DNA of 64,000 bases from Neobacillus sp. DY30 (GCF_030123065.1 NZ_CP126093.1:2112001-2176000); one strand, 5' to 3'; counted from the stretch's first letter, positions 36,032 through 45,944 are shown. Translations and numbers: made by a program. Notes: generated from the letters alone by a model not told the origin.

Positions 36032-37279
36032 ATGGAAACTAAGCAAATTAACAATAAAAAGAGGCATATGATTTTAGCACTGTTGTTTTTAGGATGGTGT
36101 TTATCTTATCTTGACAGGATGGCAATGAATGTTGGGATTGTTGAAATTGCAAAAGATTTTAACCTTAGCCCGGCTGTTATGGGGATCGTGCTGAGTAGTT
36201 TTTTTGCTGGCTATGCTTTAATGCAATTGCCTGGAGGATGGCTTGCAGATAAATTTGGATCAAGAAAAGTAATTGCAATTGCCATTTTGTTCTGGTCACT
36301 ATTTACCGTGTTAACAGGAATGGCCTGGTCCCTTATGTCTATGATTATTATTCGTTTTATGTTCGGTCTCGGAGAAGGAGGATATCCCGCAGCCAGCTCC
36401 AAAGCAATAGCCGATGTCTTTCCTAAAGAAGAGCGAACTAGTGCCCAAACAATCATGATGTCTTCCAATTCACTTGGCGGAGTGATTGCTCCTTTAATTG
36501 CTACTCCCCTTCTTGTGTGGGTAGGTTGGCAAAATTTATTTATCTCTATTGGTTTAGCCGGGGTTTTGGTTGCAGCGTTACTTTGGTATTATTTAAATCC
36601 GACAAATATGCAGGTCGAAAGAGTTGATGAAGAAACGGATCAAAAAGCTTCTTTTAAAGATGTTTTAAAGATGCGGACAAGCTGGCAGCTGGCCATCATG
36701 TGGTTTGGAGTAAGTACGGTTGTATGGGGACTCATTTCTTGGATGCCTCCTTATCTTGTTAATGTAAGAGGTCTCGATTTGATGTCTATGGGTATGCTTA
36801 CGTCTATACCGGCACTTGCTGGAGCTTTGGGTGTTGTTATTGGTGGTCAACTTATTAAGTCTGTTCTAAGTGGAAAAGAAAAATATCTTGCAATTGTAAG
36901 CCTTATCATCATGATTGTTTCACTGTATTTGTTATTCAATGCACCGTCTGTTTCCTTAGTTATTACTTATCAAGCTATATGTATGTTTTTCCATGGACCA
37001 GTTGTAGCTACCATTTTTGGCCTTCCACATAAAATATTCTCAAAAAATGTGATAGGGTCTACTTTTGGGATGATTAATCTTGGTGGGATGATTGGTGCAT
37101 TTCTTGCACCAATGGTTATGGGTTATTTAATTGAAGTCTTTAATGGTTCGTATGTATCCGCATTCATGTACATTATTGTCTGTGCTGTTTTAAGCATCTT
37201 TGCAGCAGCTAGTCTGAATTCAACAAATAATCCTTTAGGAAATGCTCAGGTAGTGACCCGCAACGAAGAAATTATATAA
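36032..37279 (+). CDS. MFS transporter, anion:cation symporter type
   Basis: 415 residues with twelve predicted membrane helices. It has SYLDRMAMNVGIVEIAKDF near helix 1, GGWLADKFGSRKV between helices 2 and 3, and FGLGEGGYPAASSKAIADVFP, characteristic of the ACS (hexuronate/phthalate/organic anion) family. The ATG at 36032 is 7 nt after AGGAGG, and the longer frame start is unsupported. It probably imports the acylated or anionic substrate of the amidohydrolase upstream (48 bp gap). Confidence 0.85.
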   Translation: METKQINNKKRHMILALLFLGWCLSYLDRMAMNVGIVEIAKDFNLSPAVMGIVLSSFFAGYALMQLPGGWLADKFGSRKVIAIAILFWSLFTVLTGMAWSLMSMIIIRFMFGLGEGGYPAASSKAIADVFPKEERTSAQTIMMSSNSLGGVIAPLIATPLLVWVGWQNLFISIGLAGVLVAALLWYYLNPTNMQVERVDEETDQKASFKDVLKMRTSWQLAIMWFGVSTVVWGLISWMPPYLVNVRGLDLMSMGMLTSIPALAGALGVVIGGQLIKSVLSGKEKYLAIVSLIIMIVSLYLLFNAPSVSLVITYQAICMFFHGPVVATIFGLPHKIFSKNVIGSTFGMINLGGMIGAFLAPMVMGYLIEVFNGSYVSAFMYIIVCAVLSIFAAASLNSTNNPLGNAQVVTRNEEII

Positions 37280-37382
37280 AATTAATGGGTAATTAATATA
37301 GGGACAAGACTTTGTCCATTTCGATTATAGTTCTGCAATAATTTTTTATAGCTATTTAATATAAATGGTGTACTTAAATGAG

Positions 37383-37416
37383 AAATCCACTTTGTAAAGG
37401 AAAAGTGGATTTTTTA
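37383..37416 (+). terminator. Terminator of the amidohydrolase-MFS unit
   Basis: AAATCCACTTT/AAAGTGGATTT stem with a short loop and T-run, about 100 bp past the stop. A weaker GGACAA...TTGTCC hairpin lies near 37302. Confidence 0.8.
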
Positions 37417-37537
37417 TATACTCAGTTATTACACTAAACAAATCATTTAGTGTATGCAAGGATTACATTGGCAATCTCCTCAATAAAATACAAAGAAGAC
37501 ATTATTTATTTGGGAGGGGTCTGCCATAAATGTCTAT

Positions 37538-40150
37538 GTGCTCAGGTTTCGAGATATAGACCCAACAATGATTATGGCTGTTGGGGGCAAAGGGCTAAAT
37601 CTGGGGGAACTCTCGAGGATTGAAGGAATTCGGGTGCCAGCTGGCTTTTGCATTACCACAGAAGCTTACAAAAAAATAATCGGCCAGGATAGTGAGATCA
37701 GCAAGTTACTGGATCAACTCTTGGAGCTAAGAGCCGATGAGAGGGTAGAAATAGGTGTTATTAGTGGTAAGATCCGCAGTCTTATTGAGAAAACGGAAAT
37801 ACCCCTGGATATCGAAACCGAGATCATTTGGTATCTAACAGAGTATGGAGAGAAGCATGCTTACGCGGTTCGTTCCAGTGCTACAGCCGAGGATTTGCCG
37901 CTTGTTTCCTTCGCAGGCCAGCAGGATACGTTTTTGAATATCATTGGAAAAGAGGCAATCCTTCAACATATCCGTCAGTGCTGGGCGTCCCTTTTTACAG
38001 ACAGGGCGGTGATTTACCGCATCCAGAATGGATTCGACCACCGAAAAGTTTACTTGTCGGTTGTGATTCAAAGGATGATCATCCCTCAAGCTTCAGGAAT
38101 TTTGTTTACAGCAGATCCTGTTACTTCCAACCGTAAGGTAATCTCGATTGATGCCAGCTTTGGACTTGGCGAGGCACTCGTCTCTGGTTTAGTTAATGCA
38201 GATAACTATAAGGTTCGGGATGGAACCATTGTTGAAAAGACGATCTCTGCCAAGAAACTAGTCATTCAGCCATTAGAAAAAGGGGGTATAAAGGAAAAAG
38301 AGATCGAGTTGGACCAACAGAACAGCCAAACCCTTACGGATACCCAAATCTTACAGCTGGAAAAAGTGGGAAGAAAGATTGAGGCTTATTTTTCCTGCCC
38401 GCAGGACATCGAATGGTGTCTTTCTGAAGAGGGGTTATATATCGTCCAAAGCCGCCCCATCACAACCTTATTCCCAATCCCTGAGTGTGAGGATGGGCAG
38501 AACAGAGTATACTTGTCGTTTGGTCATTTACAGATGATGACAGACGCCATTAGACCATTGGGTATATCCTTTTTAATGTATTTAACTGAACAATTTCCAG
38601 TTCGTATAGCTGGTGGAAGACTGTTTATTGACCTTACTTACGACCTGACCTCTCCTGTTGGCCGACGAACCCTGCTTTCTGCAATAGGCAAGCACGACCA
38701 TCTCTCGAAGAATGCGATTTTAAGTTTGATACAGAGAACAGATTTTATGAATTCATTGCCGCGGGGAAAGAGAGCATTTAATCTCGGTGCCGAAGGAATA
38801 TCCTGGACACTTCCCCTACAGGTAATCAACATATACCGAAAAAACGACCCGGCAATCGCCCATAATCTTATCAATCTCAACCAAGTATCCATTACGGAAC
38901 TGCAGAAACGAATTGCACCACTATCGGGAGACGACCTGTTTTCCTTTATTAAGGAAGACCTTAAGGAATTAACAGAACGCTTATATGATCCTCGAAGTCT
39001 AGGCATTATTATAGCTGGGGCATTAGCATGGGACTGGATCAATAAAAACATGGAAAGATGGTTGGGGGAGAAGAACGCAGCTGACATACTTTCCCAATCG
39101 GTATTAAACAACATTACATCTGAAATGGGTCTTGCTCTCATGGATGTATCGGACATCGTTCGGCCATATACCGCGGTAATTGAGGTTTTTGAGCATACCA
39201 GTGATGAGACCTTTTTTGAGGACTTAGCCAAACTGGAAGGCGGGAGTGCTATTATAAACGCAATGAGGGGGTTCCTTGAAAACTATGGAATGCGCTGTTC
39301 CGGAGAGATTGATATTACAAGTCCACGTTGGAGAGAAGAGCCAAGCGCACTCTTTCCTATGATTCTCAGCAATATAAAGAATTTTGCACCTCATTCAAGC
39401 AAAATTAAATTTGAGCAAGGCAAGGTGGAGGCAGAGCAGCTGGGGGAGGATCTTTTGAGACGTTTGAGGCAATTGCCCGGCGGCAAACGAAAGGCAAAAA
39501 AGACAAAGAAGATGATCAGCGTTTTACGCAATTTTATCGGATACCGGGAATATCCCAAATACGCTTTTATTACACGCTTTGACATTTACAAGCAGAAGCT
39601 GATGAAGGAGGCCGCTATACTGGTTCAAAAGGGAGTAATTCAAGAAAAAGAAGACATCTACTATTTATCCTTTAAGGAACTCCGTGAAACAGTTTGCACC
39701 AATCATGTGGATTACAGGGTTATTAATGAGAGAAAAGGCGATTATGAAGTCTATCAGAAGTTGACACCACCGCGGGTGATGACCTCCGATGGCGAGGTTA
39801 TATTCGGCAAATATGATACCGATGATATCCCCCAAGGTGCCTTGGCGGGGGTCCCTGCATCAACCGGCATTATCGAGGGGCGGGCACGTGTCATTTTAAA
39901 AATAGAGAATACTCAGATTGAGGATGGAGATATTCTCGTAACGACATTTACCGATCCCAGCTGGACACCGCTATTTGTATCTGTCAAAGGTTTGGTAACG
40001 GAAGTAGGCGGGCTCATGACCCATGGTTCCGTCGTTGCCCGCGAATATGGTCTTCCTGCCGTCGTAGGAGTGGAAAACGCAACAAAGCTAATAAAGGATG
40101 GACAGAGGATCCGAGTGAACGGTACGGCAGGGTATATAGAAATATTATGA
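37538..40150 (+). CDS. rph: Rifampin phosphotransferase-like PEP-synthase family enzyme
   Basis: 870 residues from the GTG. The ATP-binding domain is about 10-310 (VGGKGLNLGELSRI.G..VP.GFCITT; RSSATAEDLPLVSFAGQQDTFLN; IQRMI..QASGILFTADP). A large middle domain covers 330-750. The C-terminal phospho-His swivelling domain has His829 in THGSVVAREYGLPAVVGV. Size and order match rifampin phosphotransferases rather than pyruvate water dikinases, which have a PEP-binding barrel. Such enzymes use ATP to phosphorylate rifamycins. The GGGAGGGG ribosome binding site is 18 nt before the GTG but 8 nt before an in-frame ATA at 37526. With the ATA the product would begin [M]NVYVLRFRDID, as relatives do, so the true start may be a mutated ATG. 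Confidence 0.85.
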   Translation: MLRFRDIDPTMIMAVGGKGLNLGELSRIEGIRVPAGFCITTEAYKKIIGQDSEISKLLDQLLELRADERVEIGVISGKIRSLIEKTEIPLDIETEIIWYLTEYGEKHAYAVRSSATAEDLPLVSFAGQQDTFLNIIGKEAILQHIRQCWASLFTDRAVIYRIQNGFDHRKVYLSVVIQRMIIPQASGILFTADPVTSNRKVISIDASFGLGEALVSGLVNADNYKVRDGTIVEKTISAKKLVIQPLEKGGIKEKEIELDQQNSQTLTDTQILQLEKVGRKIEAYFSCPQDIEWCLSEEGLYIVQSRPITTLFPIPECEDGQNRVYLSFGHLQMMTDAIRPLGISFLMYLTEQFPVRIAGGRLFIDLTYDLTSPVGRRTLLSAIGKHDHLSKNAILSLIQRTDFMNSLPRGKRAFNLGAEGISWTLPLQVINIYRKNDPAIAHNLINLNQVSITELQKRIAPLSGDDLFSFIKEDLKELTERLYDPRSLGIIIAGALAWDWINKNMERWLGEKNAADILSQSVLNNITSEMGLALMDVSDIVRPYTAVIEVFEHTSDETFFEDLAKLEGGSAIINAMRGFLENYGMRCSGEIDITSPRWREEPSALFPMILSNIKNFAPHSSKIKFEQGKVEAEQLGEDLLRRLRQLPGGKRKAKKTKKMISVLRNFIGYREYPKYAFITRFDIYKQKLMKEAAILVQKGVIQEKEDIYYLSFKELRETVCTNHVDYRVINERKGDYEVYQKLTPPRVMTSDGEVIFGKYDTDDIPQGALAGVPASTGIIEGRARVILKIENTQIEDGDILVTTFTDPSWTPLFVSVKGLVTEVGGLMTHGSVVAREYGLPAVVGVENATKLIKDGQRIRVNGTAGYIEIL

Positions 40151-40353
40151 TTGTATGTTTCTTAAAAAATAAAAAGATATGTAATTAACTTCAGGATATC
40201 GACTTTTTCTCACTGCAGACACCGCCAATGTCCAGTCACCCACACAATGCAGGGTATGGAGTGAAGAGAGGCCAGTGTTCCTGAATGTCCAATCTCCTCC
40301 AATTCCTATTGCATATATTGGATTATTCTAATCTATGCAAAGAAGGTGAGTCC

Positions 40354-42060
40354 ATGAAGAAAGTGGCCATCTTGGGAGGCGGGGTGGCTGGCCTTAGTGC
40401 TGCTCATGAACTGGCAGAAAGGGGATTTGACGTAACAGTATACGAAAGCAAAAAGATTCCGGGTGGAAAAGCACGGTCGATTCCTGTTCCCCATTCTGGT
40501 ACGAGCGGGAGAAAAAATCTCCCTGGAGAACACGGATTTCGTTGCTTTCCCGGTTTTTATCGCCATATCATTGATACGATGAAACGAATCCCTTATGACC
40601 AAAAGCAGAGTGTTTATGATCAATTAGTTTCGGCTCGGGAGATGGGTCTTGCCCGCTTTGACCATCAACTAGTCGCCATCTCCACTTCCATTCCAAAATC
40701 TATGACCGGTATCAAAAAGAACTTGAAAGCATTGTTCGATTCGGATTGGGGACTTTCAGAAGAAGAAGTGGTATTTTTTACGGAGCGGCTTTGGCAGGTG
40801 ATGACGAGCTGCAGGAAGCGAATTATGGATGAATATGAAAGGATAAGCTGGTGGGATTATCTCGATGGAGATAACCAATCGAAGAACTTCCATGAAGTGT
40901 TTGCTTCCATTTCCCGGTCATTGGTCGCCGCGAAATCTACTGAAGCAAGTACCAAGACCTTCGGAACGGTTCTTGCCCAACTCCTTATGGGCATTCTTAC
41001 ACCAACCAATGATTGTGACCGAGTCCTAAATGGCCCGACCAATGAGGTGTGGATTGATCCATGGATCAGCTATTTGAAACAAAAAGGAGTTCGTTATTAT
41101 ACCAATGCATCAGTGTGCGGCTTTCAAATCCAAGAAGGCAAAATCACGGGTGTTCATATCGAAAGGGGAGGAACTGACGAGTTAGTTTATGCGGACTTTT
41201 ACTTAAGCACTCTCCCAGTGGAAGTTATGGCCCCATTAGTGTCATCAGATATGCTTAGGGCAGATCCGACACTGATAGGATTGAAGAAGCTTGCCAAAGA
41301 TGTTGATTGGATGAACGGAATCCAGTTCTTTATGAAACGCGATGTGCCTATCGTAAACGGCCATCTGATCATTATGGATTCACCGTGGGCGATTACGGCC
41401 ATTTCACAAAAGCAATTTTGGAACGGGAAGGACCTCCAGCAATATGGGGATGGTCAGATTATGGGGATTATTTCGGTTGATATATCAGAATGGAACAAAC
41501 CAGGCATTCTTTTTGGAAAAAAGGCAATCGAATGCACAAAAGACGAAATTAAAGATGAAGTATGGGCACAGCTGAAAAAAGCCTTAAATCACGAAAAAGT
41601 GATGCTTAGGGATGAGGATATTCACTCTTGGTTTTTGGATCCGGACATTCATTTCGACGCTGCCGGAAAAATGATTAATAGTGAGCCTTTACTTATAAAC
41701 AAAGTTTTTGCGTGGAGCTTAAGGCCCTATGCTTATACACAGATTCCCAATCTCTTCCTAGCTTCAGATTATGTGCGTACGAATACGGATCTGGCGTCGA
41801 TGGAAGCCGCCAATGAGGCAGCACGCCGAGCGGTCAACAGTATATTAGATGCCGCCTTTTCAAATAAAAGGAAGTGCAAAATATGGGACATGTATAAATT
41901 TGACCTTTTAACTCCCTGGCACATTCACGATTGGGTACGCTATCGGAAAGGGCTCCCATGGGATGGCGGATCCTCCTTCTGTTCAAGAATTGTTTACTTG
42001 CTCCTCTATGCAGGCAAATATGCTTGGGGAAAAGCCAAAAAGTTTAGATGGTTTTCGTAG
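40354..42060 (+). CDS. FAD-dependent oxidoreductase, amine-oxidase/desaturase-like
   Basis: 568 residues. The Rossmann FAD motif VAILGGGVAGLSAAHELAERGFDVTVYE lies at residues 4-31, followed by PGGKARS. The C-terminal FAD-binding part has FLASDYVRTNTDLASMEAANEAARRAVN. Overall this is the phytoene desaturase/hydroxysqualene dehydroxylase-like branch, with an N-terminal basic insertion after KARS. The ATG at 40354 follows GAAGGTGAG and is the first with a binding site. It lies 200 bp after the rph-like gene in the same direction. A joint role in modifying a natural product or lipid is possible but not shown. Substrate unknown. Confidence 0.75.
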   Translation: MKKVAILGGGVAGLSAAHELAERGFDVTVYESKKIPGGKARSIPVPHSGTSGRKNLPGEHGFRCFPGFYRHIIDTMKRIPYDQKQSVYDQLVSAREMGLARFDHQLVAISTSIPKSMTGIKKNLKALFDSDWGLSEEEVVFFTERLWQVMTSCRKRIMDEYERISWWDYLDGDNQSKNFHEVFASISRSLVAAKSTEASTKTFGTVLAQLLMGILTPTNDCDRVLNGPTNEVWIDPWISYLKQKGVRYYTNASVCGFQIQEGKITGVHIERGGTDELVYADFYLSTLPVEVMAPLVSSDMLRADPTLIGLKKLAKDVDWMNGIQFFMKRDVPIVNGHLIIMDSPWAITAISQKQFWNGKDLQQYGDGQIMGIISVDISEWNKPGILFGKKAIECTKDEIKDEVWAQLKKALNHEKVMLRDEDIHSWFLDPDIHFDAAGKMINSEPLLINKVFAWSLRPYAYTQIPNLFLASDYVRTNTDLASMEAANEAARRAVNSILDAAFSNKRKCKIWDMYKFDLLTPWHIHDWVRYRKGLPWDGGSSFCSRIVYLLLYAGKYAWGKAKKFRWFS

Positions 42061-42160
42061 CAAGATTATGAAAGTACCATATTGGCTTAGTTTGAGAGAG
42101 GATTGTGTGAGATTGAGACTGGCAGGTTCACCTTTTGATAAATTCGTAAATCTTTAAGTC

Positions 42161-42197
42161 AGGAGAGCGACTATTCCACTTGGAAGCCAACTCTCCT
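42161..42197. terminator. Terminator-like hairpin
   Basis: AGGAGAG...CTCTCCT outer stem enclosing an inner TTCCA/TGGAA stem, between the convergent oxidoreductase and SH3 genes. Confidence 0.6.
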
Positions 42198-42288
42198 TAT
42201 TTAAGTTGTTCTTGTATTTGGAAAAGGAGCTTAAAATCAATAAAATTATTCTTTCATCACGACTCTAAGATTATCATAACCTCTTAAT

Positions 42289-43026
42289 TTATTGCTTTTC
42301 CCTGACAATCAATGCCGATATCCAGCCTTCGATTCCGTTTGTAGTTTGAACTTTTAGCCACTTTATTCCTTTGGAATCTACTTGTTCTTCATTCAAAAAG
42401 TGTATGATTTCACCATTTGTGATCGTGTATAGACGGGCCGCGGTTAGTGCGGGAGCTTCACGAATATTTCCGCCATCTTCATATTTCTTATTTAAAATCA
42501 ATTCTTTTTGATCAGGTGAAGTCCCAGATGCTTGTACGTGCACATGTTCTTGGTTTAACCAGGCCTCCGCTTTCCTCCATTCTTGTGTATACCACTCATT
42601 TGGATTGTTCATGATGGCAGCAGTTAGCAAAATCACTACAGAGGTGGCAGCATAGAAGGTCCATTTTTTAATTCTGCTCTTATTCCGTTTCCGTTTCGTG
42701 AAAAGCTCAATCATTTTGTTGAGAAAATTTTCGAACAAGGCAAACATTCCTTCAATGATTTCAATCCAAACAGGTATACCTGCTATTCCTGCTTCTCTCC
42801 GACGTCTTTGTAATGTGGCAAGAAGTGTCATGATTGGGTAAGAAATGGGATATATCATCTTTTTCAACAAACGGCACAACAGGTTTAAGAAGGGAGGAAT
42901 AATGTACAACAATATCAGCCTTACGAGTTGTAAGAGCACAAAGAGAGCCAAAAAAAGACGCATCCATTCCGGCAGGAAAGAAATAAGTGACCAAATCCAA
43001 AACAGCTGGTTTAAAATGGATTCCAC
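42289..43026 (-). CDS. Membrane protein with C-terminal SH3b domain
   Basis: 245 residues. Two hydrophobic segments lie at about 5-55, a basic loop with an amphipathic helix at 70-115, and a third membrane segment at about 122-140. The extracytoplasmic C-terminal region ends in a bacterial SH3 domain (about 178-243: GGNIREAPALTAARLYTITNGEIIHFL...GWISALI). SH3b domains often bind peptidoglycan or peptides at the envelope. The GTG start is 8 nt after GGAGAG. It begins 5 bp after the stop of the upstream gene, so the two form an operon. Function unknown. Confidence 0.75.
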   Translation of the reverse strand: MESILNQLFWIWSLISFLPEWMRLFLALFVLLQLVRLILLYIIPPFLNLLCRLLKKMIYPISYPIMTLLATLQRRRREAGIAGIPVWIEIIEGMFALFENFLNKMIELFTKRKRNKSRIKKWTFYAATSVVILLTAAIMNNPNEWYTQEWRKAEAWLNQEHVHVQASGTSPDQKELILNKKYEDGGNIREAPALTAARLYTITNGEIIHFLNEEQVDSKGIKWLKVQTTNGIEGWISALIVREKQ

Positions 43027-43031
43027 AATCG

Positions 43032-43952
43032 CTACTCTCCTTTATTTAAATAGGATTGAAGTTCTCTCTTTGGACCAGAAATCTGTTTTTTTCGATTGAT
43101 ATTTTCTAGATTAACAGGGAGATAGGGAAATAGTTTTTTTAGCTTGGCCAATCTTTGTTCTGCCTCAAACTGGTCAATAGAGTGATCGTTGATTAAGTTG
43201 AAAAGTTGTTTGTTTACCTCAAGTTTGAAGGCTTGATTTTGGCTAAACTCCGATTCCACTAACCGCTTTGCCATTTCATTCTTTTCTCCAAGCTTTCCAG
43301 CAGTGATAAAATCTCCTGCTTGAAGAGCATCTTTAATCGAGATAGAAATCCGGCGCGCTTCCTGCAAGTCCAGAGCCTCTTGATAGGCAGATAGTTCAGC
43401 GTTCCGGTCTAAATCAGCGATTGCCTCATCATGGCGTTGGTCCCGAATACCTTGCCGGATCAAAACACGAACATTTCGAACAACAATTCCAGCCTCTCTT
43501 AATACCTTGACTAATGGCGAGGTTTGAAAAAATTCTTCAATATGCCGGGCAAACCTAAGCTCTTCTTCAATAGGATAAAATCTTGCTTCCGACTCCACCC
43601 AGAAGGGCAAATTATTATTTATAATGTCGCCAAATTCTCCTGCATTTTGTTGAACTAACCGTTCGGGGTGTTCAACGGCAATGTCGATAAATAGATTGAC
43701 AGAAAACCTTCTTCCTCTTGTTGCCGAAGGAACTTCCTCTTTGTATGTGATGGTATGCTGCTGCATATTGACTGTATAAACCCTTTTATATTTGCCAATC
43801 CGTAATTCACTGCGTGACAAACGCTCTCCATTTTTAACTGCACAGTATTCATTGTGATTATTAACATAAACAAAGGCATAAGTCATCGACGACGCAGGCG
43901 GCTTTTCCAAAAAACTAAATTTCACATCTTTAACATCTTCAATAAATTGCAT
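43032..43952 (-). CDS. Cytosolic protein with possible SPFH/band-7-like domain
   Basis: 306 residues, no membrane segment. The middle (about 85-170: FSVNLFIDIAVEHPERLV..NAGEFGDIINNNLPFWVESEARFYP) followed by an Arg/Ala/Glu-rich helix (about 185-260) looks like an SPFH domain plus coiled-coil helix. However, the N-terminal membrane hairpin of flotillins is missing. The partner gene supplies membrane segments, so the two products may form an envelope complex together. GGAGG lies upstream of the ATG. The family call is tentative; an unrelated fold is possible. Confidence 0.6.
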   Translation of the reverse strand: MQFIEDVKDVKFSFLEKPPASSMTYAFVYVNNHNEYCAVKNGERLSRSELRIGKYKRVYTVNMQQHTITYKEEVPSATRGRRFSVNLFIDIAVEHPERLVQQNAGEFGDIINNNLPFWVESEARFYPIEEELRFARHIEEFFQTSPLVKVLREAGIVVRNVRVLIRQGIRDQRHDEAIADLDRNAELSAYQEALDLQEARRISISIKDALQAGDFITAGKLGEKNEMAKRLVESEFSQNQAFKLEVNKQLFNLINDHSIDQFEAEQRLAKLKKLFPYLPVNLENINRKKQISGPKRELQSYLNKGE

Positions 43953-44171
43953 TAGGTTTTTTTCCTCCTGGTTTACTATTTTAATTGAGAGATCACTTAC
44001 CCTTGTCTACAATCTATGCAGACAACCGGAAGAAAAGCCCCATATCTTTGCAGAAATTGGAGAAAAGGGAGCTGAAATAATATGATTTCATTGGTTGTGG
44101 GGAAAATTTGAGGTTGTTTTTGGACAAACAAAAGTTATGCCAAATAATAAAGAATGGGAATACAAAAAAAA

Positions 44172-44209
44172 CACCTTCATGTGGACGTTGATTTCCAACA
44201 ATGAAGGTG
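44172..44209 (-). terminator. Terminator of the symporter gene
   Basis: CACCTTCAT/ATGAAGGTG stem. On the minus strand it is followed by the T-run complementary to A-run 44163-44171, 8 bp after the symporter stop. Confidence 0.8.
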
Positions 44210-44216
44210 CAGTTAT

Positions 44217-45188
44217 CTAGTTTGTTAATTGTGAATTTTTTGAATCCGTATCAAGCGACTTATTGTTACCCATCCGATTAAATAGGGTCGCTAATATTGG
44301 TCCAGAAATATTGTGCCAAACACTAAAAATTGCACTTGGTACAGCAGATAATGGTGAGAAATGTGCAGAAGCAATAGCAGCACCTAAGCCGGAGTTTTGC
44401 ATCCCAACTTCAATGGCAACTGCTTTTTTCTTTGATAAATCCATCTTGAATAACTTTCCAAAGAGAAAGCCCACTAAATAACCAAGGACATTATGAAGGA
44501 TAACAACAGCAAAAATGATTAACCCCGTTTTAGCAATATTTTGTTGGTTAACAGATACTACTGCGGCTACAATCGCAACGATTCCTATAATGGATACAAG
44601 CGGAAGTACTTTTACACTTGCCAGTGCTTGACGATTAAATAACTTTTTAATAATTACCCCTAGGACGATCGGTACAATCACAATTTTGACAATGGAAACA
44701 AATAAGCTAGCTGGATCTACAGGAATCCATTCGCTTGCAAGTAATAAAATAAGGGCTGGTGTTACCACAGGTGCTAGCAGTGTTGTCACTGAGGTAATGG
44801 TAACACTTAGTGGAACATCACCTTTCGCCAAGAAAGTCATAACATTCGATGAAGTCCCGCCCGGACAGCAGCCGACTAAAATAACTCCTACAGCAATTTC
44901 AGGTGGTAATTGTAATCCTTTTGCAAGTAAAAAAGCAAGAACAGGCATGATTAAAAATTGACCAATAACTCCAATCGCTACATCCTTTGGACGTCTGAAA
45001 ACTTCTTTAAAATCTCCTGCAGACAATGTTAGTCCCATTCCAAACATAATGATTCCTAATAGGAGGGAAATATGTGGTGCGATCCACGTAAATGCTGATG
45101 GCCAAAAAAACGAAAGGGCAGCAAATAATAGTACCCAAACGGCAAAAGTACTGCCGGCTAATTGGCTTACTTTCTCTAAAACTTTCAT
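44217..45188 (-). CDS. BASS-family sodium symporter (bile acid:Na+ symporter type)
   Basis: 323 residues with nine to ten predicted membrane helices. Family landmarks are GIIMFGMGLTLSAGDF near 47, the discontinuous helix motif VGCCPGGTSSNVMTFLAKGD near 105, and EVGMQNSGLGAAIA near 260, where sodium-binding residues lie. It resembles YocS of B. subtilis and PanS-type carriers of small organic anions such as pantothenate, keto acids or bile acids. GAGGTG precedes the ATG. It is a single gene with its own terminator. Substrate unknown. Confidence 0.85.
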   Translation of the reverse strand: MKVLEKVSQLAGSTFAVWVLLFAALSFFWPSAFTWIAPHISLLLGIIMFGMGLTLSAGDFKEVFRRPKDVAIGVIGQFLIMPVLAFLLAKGLQLPPEIAVGVILVGCCPGGTSSNVMTFLAKGDVPLSVTITSVTTLLAPVVTPALILLLASEWIPVDPASLFVSIVKIVIVPIVLGVIIKKLFNRQALASVKVLPLVSIIGIVAIVAAVVSVNQQNIAKTGLIIFAVVILHNVLGYLVGFLFGKLFKMDLSKKKAVAIEVGMQNSGLGAAIASAHFSPLSAVPSAIFSVWHNISGPILATLFNRMGNNKSLDTDSKNSQLTN

Positions 45189-45503
45189 TTTTTACACCTC
45201 TGACTTGAATTTTTGTAATGAAAAGAATTATAGAGTAGTTTTTGAATAAAAACAATAGTTAGAATATTAAATTATCAAAAAAACAAGGAGATAAATATAT
45301 ACGTTTAAACAAGATTGGTGTCTACACCGGTGAGTAATCAGTATGAGAAGAAGATAGGGTTAAGAAAATTTTTTGCTTGCGCATTTGTAGTATAACTGCG
45401 GATTTATCATTAATTTATGATGATAGTCCAATCTATCCTTGCGTTTTGAAATAACATAGGAGGAATTAGACTTAGAAATTAGGGTTGGTGGTAAAAAAAT
45501 TGA

Positions 45504-45572
45504 GGATCCGGATATGGCGATGGATATGGCGGTTATGGGTTCGGTTGCTTTTATGGCGATAATGCAATAAAG
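45504..45572 (+). pseudogene. Possible YjcZ-like glycine-rich remnant
   Basis: A frame reads GSGYGDGYGGYGFGCFYGD, like the Gly/Tyr-rich start of the YjcZ sporulation proteins. The start codon is lost (stops precede at 45501) and the usual hydrophobic end is replaced. A GGAGG at about 45461 may be its old binding site. The rest of 45189-45743 has no gene I can support. Confidence 0.3.
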
Positions 45573-45743
45573 TTTGTAAGTCACATATTGTGCATTTTAT
45601 TGTATAAGCTGATTCATTTCACTGGGGTTCGGTTTGTTTTTGATTATTTGAGCCCAGGAGATTTTTTAAAAAATTTACAAGGATTTTATTAATTTTTAGC
45701 CAATTCTATACGTAAATAATAGAAACAGGAGAGGAAGTGGAGT

Positions 45744-45944
45744 ATGAGATATCAACGAACGTTTTTTATGATTAATGATTTGGTCATCGAAGTCAAAAAG
45801 CCTGAAATAACGTTAAAAAAAGTCATAGTAGCCAAAATTAAAATAGAAAATGAAGAATATAGAATGCTCCGAAAAAAATTCAATGAAGATTTATTTCATA
45901 TAGAGAAAAAGCCTGATGGGTGGTACATAACAGAAAAAGAGTAA
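45744..45944 (+). CDS. Unknown 66-residue protein
   Basis: AGGAGAGGAAGTGG precedes the ATG. The product is Lys/Glu-rich, soluble, with alternating beta-like pattern (..VIEVKKPEITLKKVIVAKIKIENEEYRML..FHIEKKPDGWYITEKE). No family recognised. A terminator follows 45 bp after the stop. Confidence 0.6.
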   Translation: MRYQRTFFMINDLVIEVKKPEITLKKVIVAKIKIENEEYRMLRKKFNEDLFHIEKKPDGWYITEKE

